Assembly (NCBI RefSeq): GCF_014205275.1
Contig: NZ_JACHND010000001.1
Span: 6,386,001 to 6,450,000 of the forward strand
Source of the DNA: Sphaerisporangium siamense
GTDB lineage: Bacteria > Actinomycetota > Actinomycetes > Streptosporangiales > Streptosporangiaceae
Length of the DNA stretch: 64,000 nt
Reading direction: 5' to 3'
In this document: positions 34,553 to 45,681 of the stretch, in pieces
Position numbering within the stretch: position 1 is the stretch's first letter
Layout: the number at the start of each line of letters is the position of its first letter
The notes under the pieces: model-generated
Seen by the model: only the letters and a program-made list of their open reading frames with translations
The model's database searches: none
Told to the model about the DNA's origin: nothing
Program-made: the position numbers and the translations under genes

Positions 34553-36295
34553 ATGAACGCCCAAACCCCCACACCCGGTACTACCCCGCACTCCGCCGCC
34601 GGGTCGCCGCCGGCGCGGCGGGCGCGGGGGCGGCTCGTGGTGGCGGCGGCAGCGGGCGCGGCGGCGGAGCTGGCCGCGCTCGGGCTGATCGGGGCCGCCG
34701 CGTGGCTGATCACCCGGGCGGCCGAGCAGCCGGAGCTTGCGGCGCTGAGCGTGGCGATCGTCGCGGTCCGCGCGTTCGCGACCAGCCGGGGCCTGTTCCG
34801 GTACGGCGAGCGGCTGGCCGGGCACGACGTCGCGCTGCGCGCCCAGGCCACCACGCGCGAACGCCTGTACGAGGCGCTGATCCCCTCGGGTCCGCTCGGC
34901 CACCGAGGCGCCGACCTGCTGAGCCGCATGGTCGACGACACCGACGCCGTGCAGGACCTGCTCGTCCGCTGCCTGCTGCCCGCCGTCGCGGCGGCGGTGA
35001 CCGCCGTCGCCGCCACCACGCTGGCCGTCTTCCTGCTGCCCGCCGCCGCGCTCGTCCTGCTCACCGGCCTGGCCGTGGCCGGGGTCGCGCTGCCCGCCGT
35101 GACGAACGCGGCCACGCGCCGCTGGTCGGCCAGGCTGGCCCCGGCGCGGGCCGACCTCGCGGCCCGGGTGGCCGACCTGGTGCACGGCGCCGCCGACCTG
35201 GCCGCCTACGGCGCGGGCGAGCGGGCCCGGGAGGCCGCCGCGGAGGCCGACGCCCGGCTGGCCGGGCTGGAGCGCCGCAGGTCGCTGGTGAACGCGGCGG
35301 CGCTGGCGCTCGGCACGCTGGTCCAGGGCCTGACCGTGGCGGCGATCGTCCTGGTGGCGGCGCGCGCCGGTCTCGGCCCCGTCCCGACGGCCGTCCTGGC
35401 GCTGACGGCGCTGGTGTCGTTCGAGCCGGTGCTGCCGCTGGCGGCGGCGGGCGAGCGGCTGGCGGGGGTCACCGCGGCGCTGCGCAGGCTCCGCGAGGTC
35501 CGCGCGACGCCGCCGGCCGTCCCCGCGCCCGCCGAGCCCGCCGCCCTGCCCGAGGGCCCGCTGACCGTCGTGGCGGAGGATCTGGTCGTCCGGCACTCCC
35601 CCGGCAGGCCGCCCGCGCTGGACGGCGTGTCGCTGACGCTCACGCCGGGCAAGCGGGTGGCCGTGGTCGGGCCGAGCGGCGCGGGCAAGAGCACGCTGCT
35701 GGCCGCCCTGATGCGCGTCGCCGACCCGTCCTCGGGGCGGATCACCCTGAACGGCGTGGACGTCCGCGCGCTGTCCCCCGACGACGTCCGTACCAGGATC
35801 ACCGGCCTCACCCAGGACCCGTACGTGTTCCGCGCCTCGCTGCGCGACAACCTGCGCCTGGCGGGTCCTGATGCGGGCCAGGAGGAACTGGAGGCCGCGG
35901 TGCGGCGCGCCCGCCTGGACGCCTTCGTCGAGCGGACCGGCTGGGACGCGACGCTCGGCGAGGACGGGCGGACGGTCTCCGGCGGCCAGCTCCAGCGCCT
36001 GGCCTTGGCCCGCGCGCTGCTGCGCGACCCGGAGGTGCTGGTGCTGGACGAGCCCGCCGAGTCGCTGGACGAGCGCACGGCCGACGCGCTGATGGCCGAC
36101 CTGCTGGACGTCACGCACGGCCGCACGACGGTGCTGGTGACCCACCGGCTGCGCGGCCTGGAGGACGTCGACGAGATCGTCGTCCTGGCGGACGGCCGGG
36201 TCGCGCAGCGCGGCCGCCACGAGGACCTGCTCGCCGAACCCGGCTACTACCGCGACCTGTGGGAGTCCGAGGCCCTCACCTCCGGCCACCGCTGA
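34553..36295 (+). CDS. cydC: CydC-type ABC transporter
   Basis: A 580-residue half-ABC transporter, partner of CydD. Six transmembrane segments span about 25-300; the ATP-binding domain starts near 345 with Walker A GPSGAGKSTLLAAL, signature VSGGQLQRLALARALL, Walker B VLVLDEPAESLD and H-loop VLVTHRLRGL. ATG 34553 lies 8 bp after the cydD stop. The longer open frame reaching back to 32780 is a shadow of cydD. It is the last gene of the operon, which ends at a very strong hairpin. Confidence 0.95.
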   Translation: MNAQTPTPGTTPHSAAGSPPARRARGRLVVAAAAGAAAELAALGLIGAAAWLITRAAEQPELAALSVAIVAVRAFATSRGLFRYGERLAGHDVALRAQATTRERLYEALIPSGPLGHRGADLLSRMVDDTDAVQDLLVRCLLPAVAAAVTAVAATTLAVFLLPAAALVLLTGLAVAGVALPAVTNAATRRWSARLAPARADLAARVADLVHGAADLAAYGAGERAREAAAEADARLAGLERRRSLVNAAALALGTLVQGLTVAAIVLVAARAGLGPVPTAVLALTALVSFEPVLPLAAAGERLAGVTAALRRLREVRATPPAVPAPAEPAALPEGPLTVVAEDLVVRHSPGRPPALDGVSLTLTPGKRVAVVGPSGAGKSTLLAALMRVADPSSGRITLNGVDVRALSPDDVRTRITGLTQDPYVFRASLRDNLRLAGPDAGQEELEAAVRRARLDAFVERTGWDATLGEDGRTVSGGQLQRLALARALLRDPEVLVLDEPAESLDERTADALMADLLDVTHGRTTVLVTHRLRGLEDVDEIVVLADGRVAQRGRHEDLLAEPGYYRDLWESEALTSGHR

Positions 36296-36393
36296 ACCCT
36301 CGCCCACGGCGACGGCACTCCGCGAACGGCCTGCCGTCGCCGCCTCCGATTCTGTACCGGGCCGGATGACCGCGCGGCGCCCGGCATGAACAC

Positions 36394-36430
36394 AGGGGCC
36401 GCCGGGACCGTGACGGTCCCGGCGGCCCCT
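36394..36430. terminator. Strong bidirectional terminator
   Basis: A 17-bp perfect inverted repeat (36394-36410 with 36414-36430) around a 3-nt TGA loop lies between the convergent cydC and htrA genes. It is the strongest hairpin in the window. Confidence 0.92.
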
Positions 36431-36469
36431 TCCCTCGTCCGGCCACCCCCTCCTTCGGCCGGTCGGAGG

Positions 36470-37786
36470 TCAGCTCGACACGGTCCTCTCGGTGAGGGTG
36501 ACCGTGACGGTGGCCGTGGCGCCGTTGCGCACGTAGGTGACGGTCACCTTGGTGCCCGGCCGGTAGCCGCGGACCGCGCCGACGACGGTCTCGGCGCCGG
36601 ACACCGCCTTGCCGTCCAGCTTGGTGATCACGTCGCCCGCCTTGAGGCCCGCCTGCTCGGCCGGGCTGCCCTGCTGCACCGAGCCGATGACCGCGCCCTG
36701 GGCGTCGCCGGTCGCGTCGGCGAGGTTGACGCCGAGGTAGGCGTGGGTCGCCTTGCCGGTCTTGATGATCTGGTCGGCGACCTGCGAGGCGGTGTTGATC
36801 GGGATCGCGAAGCCGACGCCGATGTTGCCGTCCCCGCCGTTGGTGGCGATGGCGCTGTTGACGCCGACGACCTGGCCGGAGGCGTTGACCAGGGCGCCGC
36901 CGGAGTTGCCGGGGTTGATGGCCGCGTCGGTCTGGATGGCGCCGCCGATGGTCGTGCTCGTGTCCTGCGACTGCTGCTGCCGCCCGAACCCGCCGCCTGA
37001 CCCCCAGCCGGGCGGGAGCTGCTGCTGTTGCTGGGACTCCCCGCCGACGGTCAGCGTGCGGTCCAGCGCGCTGACGATGCCGGCCGTGACCGAGCCCTCC
37101 AGGCCGAGGGGGCTGCCGATGGCGAGGACGGCGTCGCCGACCCGCAGCTTGTCGCTGTCGCCGAGCGTCGCCTTGGTCAGCCCGGACACCCCGCTCGCCC
37201 GCACGACCGCGAGGTCGGTGGTGGGGTCGGTGCCGACGATGCTCGCCGAGGCGGTCTTGCCGTCGCTGAACTTCACCTGGACCTGGCCGCCGTTCCCGGC
37301 GCCGGACACCACGTGGTTGTTGGTGAGGATCAGGCCGTCGGTGGAAAGGATCACGCCGGAGCCCTCGGCCTGCCCGGCGCCGCCCGACACGGTGATCGAC
37401 ACCACGGACGGCTGCACGGCCTTGGCCACGTCGGCCACGGTGGTCGCGCTGGAGTCGGACGCGGGCCTGACGATCGGGCTGCTGATCACGGGCCGGCCGT
37501 CGGTGGCCGCGGTGGCGACGAAGGCTCCCACGGCTCCGCCGCCGACCGCCACCGCGGCCAGGGCGAGGCCGGCGATCGCCTTGCGCCCGTTGGTCCACCA
37601 GGTGGTCTCGCCGGGGCGCGCGGGGACGGCACCCGTCACGGCGGGGCCCTCCTCACCGAGCCACGTCCGCTGGTAACCGCCCGTCTCCGGCGGCTTGCTG
37701 CCGAACTGGCTCCATCCCCGCGAACCCGGCGTCTGGACCGGGGTGGTGTTCTCCGTCGTCTGCTCACGCGGGTCTTCGGTGCTCAT
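36470..37786 (-). CDS. HtrA/DegP-like membrane-anchored serine protease
   Basis: A 438-residue extracytoplasmic quality-control protease. A Pro/Gly-rich cytoplasmic N-terminus leads to one transmembrane helix (about 70-92). The trypsin-like domain carries His at about 158 (LTNNHVV), Asp in TDPTTDLAVVRA and Ser in NPGNSGGAL. A PDZ domain (about 335-430; YLGVNLADATGDAQGAVIGSVQQGSPAEQAGLKAGD) completes it. An unusual Gln/Gly-rich loop (about 245-275) interrupts the protease domain. It degrades or refolds misfolded secreted proteins. GTG/ATG choice: ATG 37786 with GGGGGAG upstream is preferred over the longer frame to 37861. It resembles actinomycete PepD/HtrA. Confidence 0.94.
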   Translation of the reverse strand: MSTEDPREQTTENTTPVQTPGSRGWSQFGSKPPETGGYQRTWLGEEGPAVTGAVPARPGETTWWTNGRKAIAGLALAAVAVGGGAVGAFVATAATDGRPVISSPIVRPASDSSATTVADVAKAVQPSVVSITVSGGAGQAEGSGVILSTDGLILTNNHVVSGAGNGGQVQVKFSDGKTASASIVGTDPTTDLAVVRASGVSGLTKATLGDSDKLRVGDAVLAIGSPLGLEGSVTAGIVSALDRTLTVGGESQQQQQLPPGWGSGGGFGRQQQSQDTSTTIGGAIQTDAAINPGNSGGALVNASGQVVGVNSAIATNGGDGNIGVGFAIPINTASQVADQIIKTGKATHAYLGVNLADATGDAQGAVIGSVQQGSPAEQAGLKAGDVITKLDGKAVSGAETVVGAVRGYRPGTKVTVTYVRNGATATVTVTLTERTVSS

Positions 37787-38072
37787 CGCTCCCCCACAAT
37801 CATCCGCACTCGCCGCCATTCGGCGGCGGCCGGCTTGGGGCCGGTAAATCAAGGATGACAAACGTCCGATAAGAGCTGCCTAAGCCCTGACTGAGGGTTT
37901 GCTGAACGCGCCCGCGCGTCGCCGCGGCGGTGGCGGGACAGCCGGTCGGGGCGGCGACGGCGCAGGTCAGGACGGTGAGCGGCGTAATTGCCGAGGAATT
38001 CCCGCGAGCGGGCGGGGGTAGGTTGGCCCCGCGATGCCCGTGAACCTTACGGGCGCATTTCCGGGGGCATTC

Positions 38073-39014
38073 ATGCGAATAATTGCGATATTGGGGATCA
38101 TGTTGGCCGGGCTGGTGGCGGGCGCCGTCCCGGCCGCCGCGGAGGATGATCCGTTCGACCTGCTGGACGCGCTCTGGCGGCAGCAGACCGAGCACCCGCC
38201 GATGTCCGTCACCGTCCCGGACCCGGCCGGCCACCCGCGCACGATCGAGTACGTCGAGATCGACGGGCACGCGGTGACCGAAGGGGACATCGTCATCGGC
38301 ACGGCTGAGGAGGCGGCGGCCGGCGCCTTCCGCTTCCCCGGCGCCCGGCGCGCGGGCCGCGTCCCGCCGGTCCCCGACGGGGTCCCGGCGCGCTCGCGGG
38401 ACTGCCGCGCGCCCGGCGCGGGCACGGTGACCGCGCAGGACGGCGCGCTGTGGCCCGGCCGCACGGTGCCCTACGAGGTGTCCCCCACGCTGCCCGCGGC
38501 GGCGCGCGAGGCGCTGGAGGCCGCGGTGCGGGACTTCCACGGGCACACCTGCGTGCGGTTCGTGCCGAGGACCTCCGAGGAGCACTTCCTGCGCGTCGTG
38601 CCGGGGGACGGCTGCTACTCGTACGTGGGGCGCTCGGCCGGGGCCGGGCAGGACCTGTCGATCGGCCAGGGGTGCGAGCACAAGGGCATCGTGATCCACG
38701 AGCTGATGCACGCGATCGGCTTCTACCACGAGCACTCCCGCGCCGACCGCGACGCCGCGGTGACCGTCCACCTCGAGAACGTCATCAAAGGCTTCGAATC
38801 GCAGTTCAAGAAGCTGGACCCGGCGCGGACCCGGCTGTTCGGGCCGCTCGACTACGGTTCGGTGATGCTGTACGGCAGGAAGTTCTTCAGCAGCAACGGG
38901 CAGGACACGCTGGTTCCCGCGATCCCCGTCGAGATCGGCCAGAGGAGGGGTTTCAGCCTCGGCGACCTGGCCGCCGTGCGGACGCTCTACCAATGCCCTC
39001 CGCCCCGCCCCTGA
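38073..39014 (+). CDS. Secreted astacin-family zinc metalloprotease
   Basis: A 313-residue exported peptidase of family M12A. Signal peptide residues 1-23 end at AVPAAAEDD. A propeptide-like region follows, then the catalytic domain with the zinc-binding helix HELMHAIGFYHEH at 209-221 and the Met-turn in SVMLYG. Cys residues around the active site (CRAP, TCVRF, GCYSY, GCEHK, YQCP) fit the astacin disulphide pattern. ATG 38073 gives a normal signal peptide with GGGGG about 8 nt upstream; a second ATG 39 bp earlier would add a non-signal extension. Astacins are common in animals and scattered in bacteria, so horizontal acquisition in the lineage is possible. Substrate unknown. Confidence 0.94.
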   Translation: MRIIAILGIMLAGLVAGAVPAAAEDDPFDLLDALWRQQTEHPPMSVTVPDPAGHPRTIEYVEIDGHAVTEGDIVIGTAEEAAAGAFRFPGARRAGRVPPVPDGVPARSRDCRAPGAGTVTAQDGALWPGRTVPYEVSPTLPAAAREALEAAVRDFHGHTCVRFVPRTSEEHFLRVVPGDGCYSYVGRSAGAGQDLSIGQGCEHKGIVIHELMHAIGFYHEHSRADRDAAVTVHLENVIKGFESQFKKLDPARTRLFGPLDYGSVMLYGRKFFSSNGQDTLVPAIPVEIGQRRGFSLGDLAAVRTLYQCPPPRP

Positions 39015-39057
39015 CCGCTGACCGCGCCCCACGGAAGTCAAGGTCCGCCGGACGCCC

Positions 39058-39091
39058 GGAGGCGGGCCACCCCGAAGGGTGACCCGCCTCC
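39058..39091. terminator. Bidirectional terminator
   Basis: A 15-bp stem with one mismatch (39058-39072 with 39077-39091), 4-nt CGAA loop, lies between the convergent astacin and lon genes. Confidence 0.8.
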
Positions 39092-39131
39092 GTGACGGAC
39101 CGCGGGGCCGCTCGGCCCCGGGGCGTCCGGT

Positions 39132-41510
<2,379 letters not shown>

Positions 41511-41525
41511 GCGAACTCCAATGGG

Positions 41526-41544
41526 TTGAGTTACATGGACTCAA
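41526..41544. promoter_or_regulatory. HAIR element (HspR operator) upstream of lon
   Basis: TTGAGT-N7-ACTCAA is an exact inverted repeat matching the core of the HspR-associated inverted repeat (cTTGAGT-N7-ACTCAAg). It lies 16 bp before the lon start, overlapping or just following its minus-strand promoter region. In Streptomyces HspR represses lon and dnaK through this element. Confidence 0.88.
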
Positions 41545-41990
41545 TTTATGAGAGCCCCGGATTGTTCCCGAGCCTGCGCGTGTTCGCGGCCAGCGATCGT
41601 AATTCTGTAATCCCCGCAGTGGACATCGCTCAGGAGAAGCGTCTGATCGTTGAGTTCTCCCAGGTCGGAGACGTGTTCGCTCCGGCACTGGCCGTTCCGC
41701 GCCCGAAGGCGGCCCTCGGTCACCACGGACCCGTTGGGCGATCACGGCCGGTGCGCTCGGCGTCCGGCTCCTATCACCCAGGGAAGGTCCCCGATGGCCT
41801 TGCCGCCCATAACACTCCCGCCCGCCGCGTTCATCCCGCGAGCCCGCCGCCGCCGTTCATCCCGCACAGACCGGCCTGAGCCGTCCATTCCCCGAGCCCG
41901 CGCGACCCGTCCGTCCGGCATCGGGTCCCGGTGACCGTCACCGGAGATCGAGACCGACGCCGGATGTCCGGATGAGGGCATTCGTCCAGC
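41545..41990. other. 446-bp gap before the efflux pump gene
   Basis: Apart from the lon promoter at its left end, this interval has no convincing gene. Open frames on both strands lack ribosome sites and recognised families. An 11-bp motif, GTTCATCCCGC, occurs twice (about 41829 and 41854). It must carry the pump promoter, but no clear operator was found. Confidence 0.5.
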
Positions 41991-43649
41991 ATGATGGGCA
42001 GCATGAGCGGCACACACGGCGCGGAGGACGACCCCCAAGGCACGCACGACACACCGGACACGCAGGCCACGCGGGGCCCGCACGCTCTCGCCGGCCCCGA
42101 CGGCACGGGGCGCCGGAGCGGCACGGACGACGGCGACGGCACGGGCGGCGGCACCGGAGGTAACGGAGTCCGGGTGAACTCGGCCCAGGGGCGGTGGGTG
42201 CTGCTGGCCACCGTGCTCGGGTCCGGGATCGCCTTCCTCGACAGCACCGTGGTGAACGTCGCCCTCCCCACCCTCGGCGAGAGCCTCCACGCCTCCATGT
42301 CGGGCCTGCAGTGGACCGTGAACGCCTACACGCTCACGCTCGCGGGACTGATCCTCCTCGGCGGCTCCCTCGGCGACCGGTTCGGCAGGCGGAAGATATT
42401 CGTCATCGGCGTCGCCTGGTTCGCCCTCGCCTCGGCCCTGTGCGGCCTCGCCCCCGACATCAGGACGCTGATCCTCGCCCGCGCCCTGCAGGGCATCGGC
42501 GGGGCACTGCTCACCCCCGGATCACTGGCGATCATCCAGGCGTCGTTCGCCCGCGACGACCGTCCACGGGCCGTGGGCATCTGGTCCGGCCTCGGCGGGG
42601 TGGCGGGCGCGGTCGGGCCGCTGCTCGGCGGCTGGCTGGTGGAGTCGGCCGGGTGGCGGTGGGTCTTCCTGATCAACCTGCCGCTCGCCGTGCTGGTCGT
42701 GCTGATCGCCGTGCGGCACGTCCCGGAGACGCGGGACGAGTCGGCCACCGGGCGCTTCGACGTCCTCGGCGCGGCGCTCGCGGCCCTGGCGCTTGCCGGG
42801 ATCACCTACGGGCTCATCGAACGCGACGCGGCGCTGCCGCCGCTGGCCGCGGGGCTCGGCGTGGCCCTGGGCGTGGCGTTCGTGGTCGTGGAGACGCGCC
42901 GCTCCCGTCCGGGGTCCCCGGTGCCCGCCCTGGTGCCGGTGCGGCTGTTCGCCCGCAAGGAGTTCACGGCCGTCAACGTCGTGACACTGATCATGTACGC
43001 GGGGCTCGGCGTGGTGACGTTCCTGCTGGTCGTCGAACTTCAGGTGGCCGCGGGGTTCTCCCCGGTCGCGGCCGGCACCTCGATGCTCCCGGTCATGCTG
43101 CTGATGCTGCTGCTGTCGCCGCGCGCGGGCGAGCTGGCCAGGCGGGTGGGCCCGCGCCTGCCGATGACCGCCGGCATCCTGCTGTGCGGGGCCGGGCTGC
43201 TCCTGCTGGCCCGGGTCGGCCCCGGGGCCTCGTACCTGACCGACGTGCTGCCCGGCGTGGTCCTGTTCGGGCTGGGACTGTCGGCGGCGGTGGCGCCGCT
43301 CACCGCGACCGTGCTGGCCACGGCCGACGAGCGGTACGCGGGAGTGGCGAGCGGCGTCAACAACGCGGTCGCCCGCACCGGCGGCCTGCTCGCGGTGGCG
43401 GCGATCCCCCCGCTGGTCGGCCTCACCGGCGCCGCCTACACCTCCGCGACCGCGTTCACCGGCGGCTTCCGCACCGCCATGCTGACCTGCGCGGCCATGA
43501 TGGCCTGCTCCGCCCTCCTGACCTTCCTCACCATCAGAACGAACGTCCTCCGCACCGCCCCCACCGAACCCGAACGCCCCACCGCCTGCGACCTGTGCGC
43601 CCCGCCCCTGGAACGGCAACCTCCCGCGGGCAAGGCAGGCCGTCCCTAG
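41991..43649 (+). CDS. DHA2-family (EmrB/QacA-type) MFS efflux pump
   Basis: A 552-residue, 14-helix drug:H+ antiporter. The first helix carries AQGRWVLLATVLGSGIAFLDSTVVNVALPTL, the loop 2-3 motif is GSLGDRFGRRK, and motif C lies in GLGGVAGAVGPLLGGWLV. The first 60 residues are a hydrophilic Gly/Asp/Thr-rich extension before helix 1. Start is uncertain: ATG 41991 or 42003 keeps the extension, whose third-position GC looks coding. GTG 42174 begins just before helix 1 and has GGAG upstream. Such pumps export hydrophobic or cationic drugs. No regulator gene adjoins it. It ends at a hairpin. Confidence 0.93.
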   Translation: MMGSMSGTHGAEDDPQGTHDTPDTQATRGPHALAGPDGTGRRSGTDDGDGTGGGTGGNGVRVNSAQGRWVLLATVLGSGIAFLDSTVVNVALPTLGESLHASMSGLQWTVNAYTLTLAGLILLGGSLGDRFGRRKIFVIGVAWFALASALCGLAPDIRTLILARALQGIGGALLTPGSLAIIQASFARDDRPRAVGIWSGLGGVAGAVGPLLGGWLVESAGWRWVFLINLPLAVLVVLIAVRHVPETRDESATGRFDVLGAALAALALAGITYGLIERDAALPPLAAGLGVALGVAFVVVETRRSRPGSPVPALVPVRLFARKEFTAVNVVTLIMYAGLGVVTFLLVVELQVAAGFSPVAAGTSMLPVMLLMLLLSPRAGELARRVGPRLPMTAGILLCGAGLLLLARVGPGASYLTDVLPGVVLFGLGLSAAVAPLTATVLATADERYAGVASGVNNAVARTGGLLAVAAIPPLVGLTGAAYTSATAFTGGFRTAMLTCAAMMACSALLTFLTIRTNVLRTAPTEPERPTACDLCAPPLERQPPAGKAGRP

Positions 43650-43655
43650 CGCGGG

Positions 43656-43694
43656 GGCGCCCGGGTGGCACCGCGCCATGACCTCCCGGGCGCC
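43656..43694. terminator. Bidirectional terminator
   Basis: GGCGCCCGGG (43656-43665) pairs perfectly with CCCGGGCGCC (43685-43694), with an inner TGGC/GCCA stem. It lies between the pump gene and the convergent repeat-protein gene. Confidence 0.75.
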
Positions 43695-43771
43695 GTCTCT
43701 TCGCCGTGTGACTCACCCGTGCCTTCATGGCGGTCGCGTGCCGGCCGGTCACGAAGGCGGCGGGTCGGCGT

Positions 43772-44461
43772 TCAGGGCTTCTGGAAGTAGAAGCGGTAGT
43801 CCGACCCGTCGTGCAGCATGGCCGCGCGGCCCACGTCGCTGTCGGCGGGGAAGCCGGTCAGCTTCAGCTCGGGGATGGAGTTGTGGGCGTACTGGTACTG
43901 CGAGGCGTCGGCGTTCCACGAGCCCTGGGCGAGCTGGTCGTTGCTGCCGTAGTGGAACGCGTAGATGCGGTAGGCGGAGCCGTCGTGGAGCATCGACCAG
44001 CGCGACCAGTCGGTGTCCGCGGGGAACCCGGTGACCTGCAGGGTGGGGACGTAGTCGCCGTAGGACCACTGGTAGGTGGTGGTGCCGGGCACGTAGACGA
44101 ACTGGTAAAGGGTGGTCGGGTCGCCGAGGCGCCGCAGGTAGGCGTGGTACGCCTCACCGCTGTGCAGCAGCGAGATGCTGCTCGGGTCGGCGTCGGCGGG
44201 CGCGTTCGTCAGCGTGAGGACGGGGATGGAGTCGTGCCCGTAGGCATAGGAACTGCCGTTCCACGTGAACTGGTACAGCGTGTCGCGGCTGCTTCCCTTG
44301 AAGGCGTACAGGCGGTAGGTGGTGCCGTCGTGGAGCATCGACCAGCGCCGGAAGTTGGTGTCATCCGGCGCGCCGGTGACGGGGATATTGGGGATCGAGT
44401 TGTAGCCGTACTCGTACTTGTCGGTTCCCGGAACCCATAGGCCCTGGTTGAGAGAAATCAC
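43772..44461 (-). CDS. Four-repeat beta-rich protein, unknown function
   Basis: A 229-residue protein built from four tandem repeats of about 57 residues (roughly 8-65, 66-121, 122-180, 181-229; the last is shortened). Each has an aromatic-rich start (Y-Y-YG-NSIP), a variable-Pro strand (LTLTNAPAD-D or VTGFPADTD), the core SRWSMLHDG--YR-YAF and a following -TLYQF strand. The pattern suggests a beta-propeller or similar solenoid. No signal peptide, membrane segment or Cys is seen, so it is either cytoplasmic or exported by an unclear route. The GTG start has AAGGAG 6 nt upstream. No named family is recognised. It lies alone in an accessory stretch. Confidence 0.75.
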   Translation of the reverse strand: MISLNQGLWVPGTDKYEYGYNSIPNIPVTGAPDDTNFRRWSMLHDGTTYRLYAFKGSSRDTLYQFTWNGSSYAYGHDSIPVLTLTNAPADADPSSISLLHSGEAYHAYLRRLGDPTTLYQFVYVPGTTTYQWSYGDYVPTLQVTGFPADTDWSRWSMLHDGSAYRIYAFHYGSNDQLAQGSWNADASQYQYAHNSIPELKLTGFPADSDVGRAAMLHDGSDYRFYFQKP

Positions 44462-44862
44462 CCGTGCTCCTTCATGCCCTGCGCTGAGACTTGCGGCGAT
44501 CCGTTACTCTCGCCGCGCGCAATTAAATCACCGTCCATCGGCCACGGAAGAGCGATACCCATTCGGCATTTCCGACGGCAAAGCTTCTTACGGATGTCCC
44601 GATGGGCGTCGCGGGGGTTTCGTGGGGCGCATGGGGCCGCGATGATCACCGAGCGAGATCCAGAAAATATGACAATTCATGATTTGACGGGTTTATCGAC
44701 GTACGCCGGGTAACCGACTTTCGGATGTCCGGAACACCGGAGCGGGCGCTGTGGCGGGCGCCACCGGCGATCTCGGTGGTCGTCCGCCCATCTCTCGTTC
44801 CCGTCCGAGCGGAGACGGACAGCGGGCCGGGAGACGGCGTCATCACACCCCGGCGCAAGCGG
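44462..44862. other. Low-GC gap without a supportable gene
   Basis: About 400 bp between the repeat-protein start and the promoter at 44863. The part around 44500-44720 is noticeably AT-richer than the window. It includes a 23-codon open frame at 44642-44713 with no ribosome site. It presumably holds the repeat-protein promoter. The composition suggests acquired or decayed DNA. Confidence 0.45.
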
Positions 44863-44891
44863 TTGCCGCTTAAAGATCTTTGCTCTACAGT
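44863..44891 (+). promoter_or_regulatory. Strong housekeeping-type promoter
   Basis: TTGCCG (44863-44868) and TACAGT (44886-44891) are separated by exactly 17 bp. The expected start point is a few bases before ATG 44901, so it would drive a leaderless mRNA. Confidence 0.65.
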
Positions 44892-44900
44892 CCGAGGCTC

Positions 44901-44951
44901 ATGCGTAAAGAACTGATCACGCGGGCCGCCCCCGCCGGCCTCGTAGCCTGA
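44901..44951 (+). pseudogene. Leaderless 16-codon open frame, probable truncated secreted-protein start
   Basis: MRKELITRAAPAGLVA followed by a stop. It begins where the adjacent promoter should start transcription. The sequence looks like the first half of a signal peptide (basic start, then hydrophobic) cut off. After the stop the DNA becomes noncoding. It may be the surviving 5' end of a deleted gene, or a genuine tiny leader peptide; the first seems likelier. Confidence 0.45.
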
Positions 44952-45051
44952 CCGCCCCGCGCCCCTCTTTCAACCCGGCTCCATGCCCTGGTCCCCCCGA
45001 CCACGTCCCGGCGCTCCTCTCAGGGCCGGGACCCACGTAGGGCAAGGCCCC

Positions 45052-45681
45052 TCAGGGCCGAGGCCGCCGCAGCCCGGTCAGCTCGGCCGGATCAAAGGCC
45101 ACGTCGAAGGGATCGGTGAGCCGCACCGTCCGGCCCGGCCGAGCTCTCGCCACCGGCTCGTACTCACCGCCTCGCTCAGCGAACACCTCGACCAGCGGCA
45201 TCGGCCCGTCCCCATGAAGCTCGACGCGCACGAAGACCGGCACCCCCGCCTCGGCATAGGAAGGGGGTTTGACCACGTAGTCGCGCTTCCGGTTCCCAGG
45301 GCTGACGATCTCGGCGACCAAGAGGACGTCGGCGGAGTCGAGCACCACGGCACCGCCGACGATCGGCTCGGCCCGGCCCACCACGACGTCGGGAATGAAC
45401 CCCTCCTTGCCCACCTGGACGTTGGCGCTCTCGACCACTTCGACGTCATGGGGCGCGGCGTCGAGCAGGATGCGCACCAGCCGTTGCGCGCACAAGGCGT
45501 GGTCGGCCGCCGGGGCAGGACTCACCACGAAGCTCCCGTCGATGAGCTCGATGCGCTCCTCGGTCTCGGGGAGCGCAAGCCAGTCGTCGACGGTGTACGG
45601 GCCGGGATGATCTGGAAGCAGCACCAGATGAGCCGGCGACGCCTGCGCCTCCGGCCACCCCTCCTCGGGGAGCGCGCTCAT
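45052..45681 (-). CDS. Uma2-family restriction-endonuclease-fold protein
   Basis: A 209-residue protein of the Uma2 (DUF820) family, a PD-(D/E)xK nuclease fold common in actinomycetes and cyanobacteria. The N-terminal YTVDDWLALPETEERIELIDGSFVVSPAP is the family start. The nuclease core is IPDVVVG (acidic Asp), then VLLVAEIVSPGNRKRDYVVKPPSYAEAGVPVFVRVEL with Glu and the E-x-K/R-like continuation. Start 45681 has AAGGAG 6 nt upstream; the frame extends further but without homology. Biological role is unclear for the family; it is often found in variable genomic regions, as here. No partner gene is adjacent. Confidence 0.9.
   Translation of the reverse strand: MSALPEEGWPEAQASPAHLVLLPDHPGPYTVDDWLALPETEERIELIDGSFVVSPAPAADHALCAQRLVRILLDAAPHDVEVVESANVQVGKEGFIPDVVVGRAEPIVGGAVVLDSADVLLVAEIVSPGNRKRDYVVKPPSYAEAGVPVFVRVELHGDGPMPLVEVFAERGGEYEPVARARPGRTVRLTDPFDVAFDPAELTGLRRPRP

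Noticed and set aside
41526-41879. 117-codon plus-strand frame between lon and the efflux pump
   Set aside because: It begins inside the HAIR element, lacks a ribosome site and has no recognised family.
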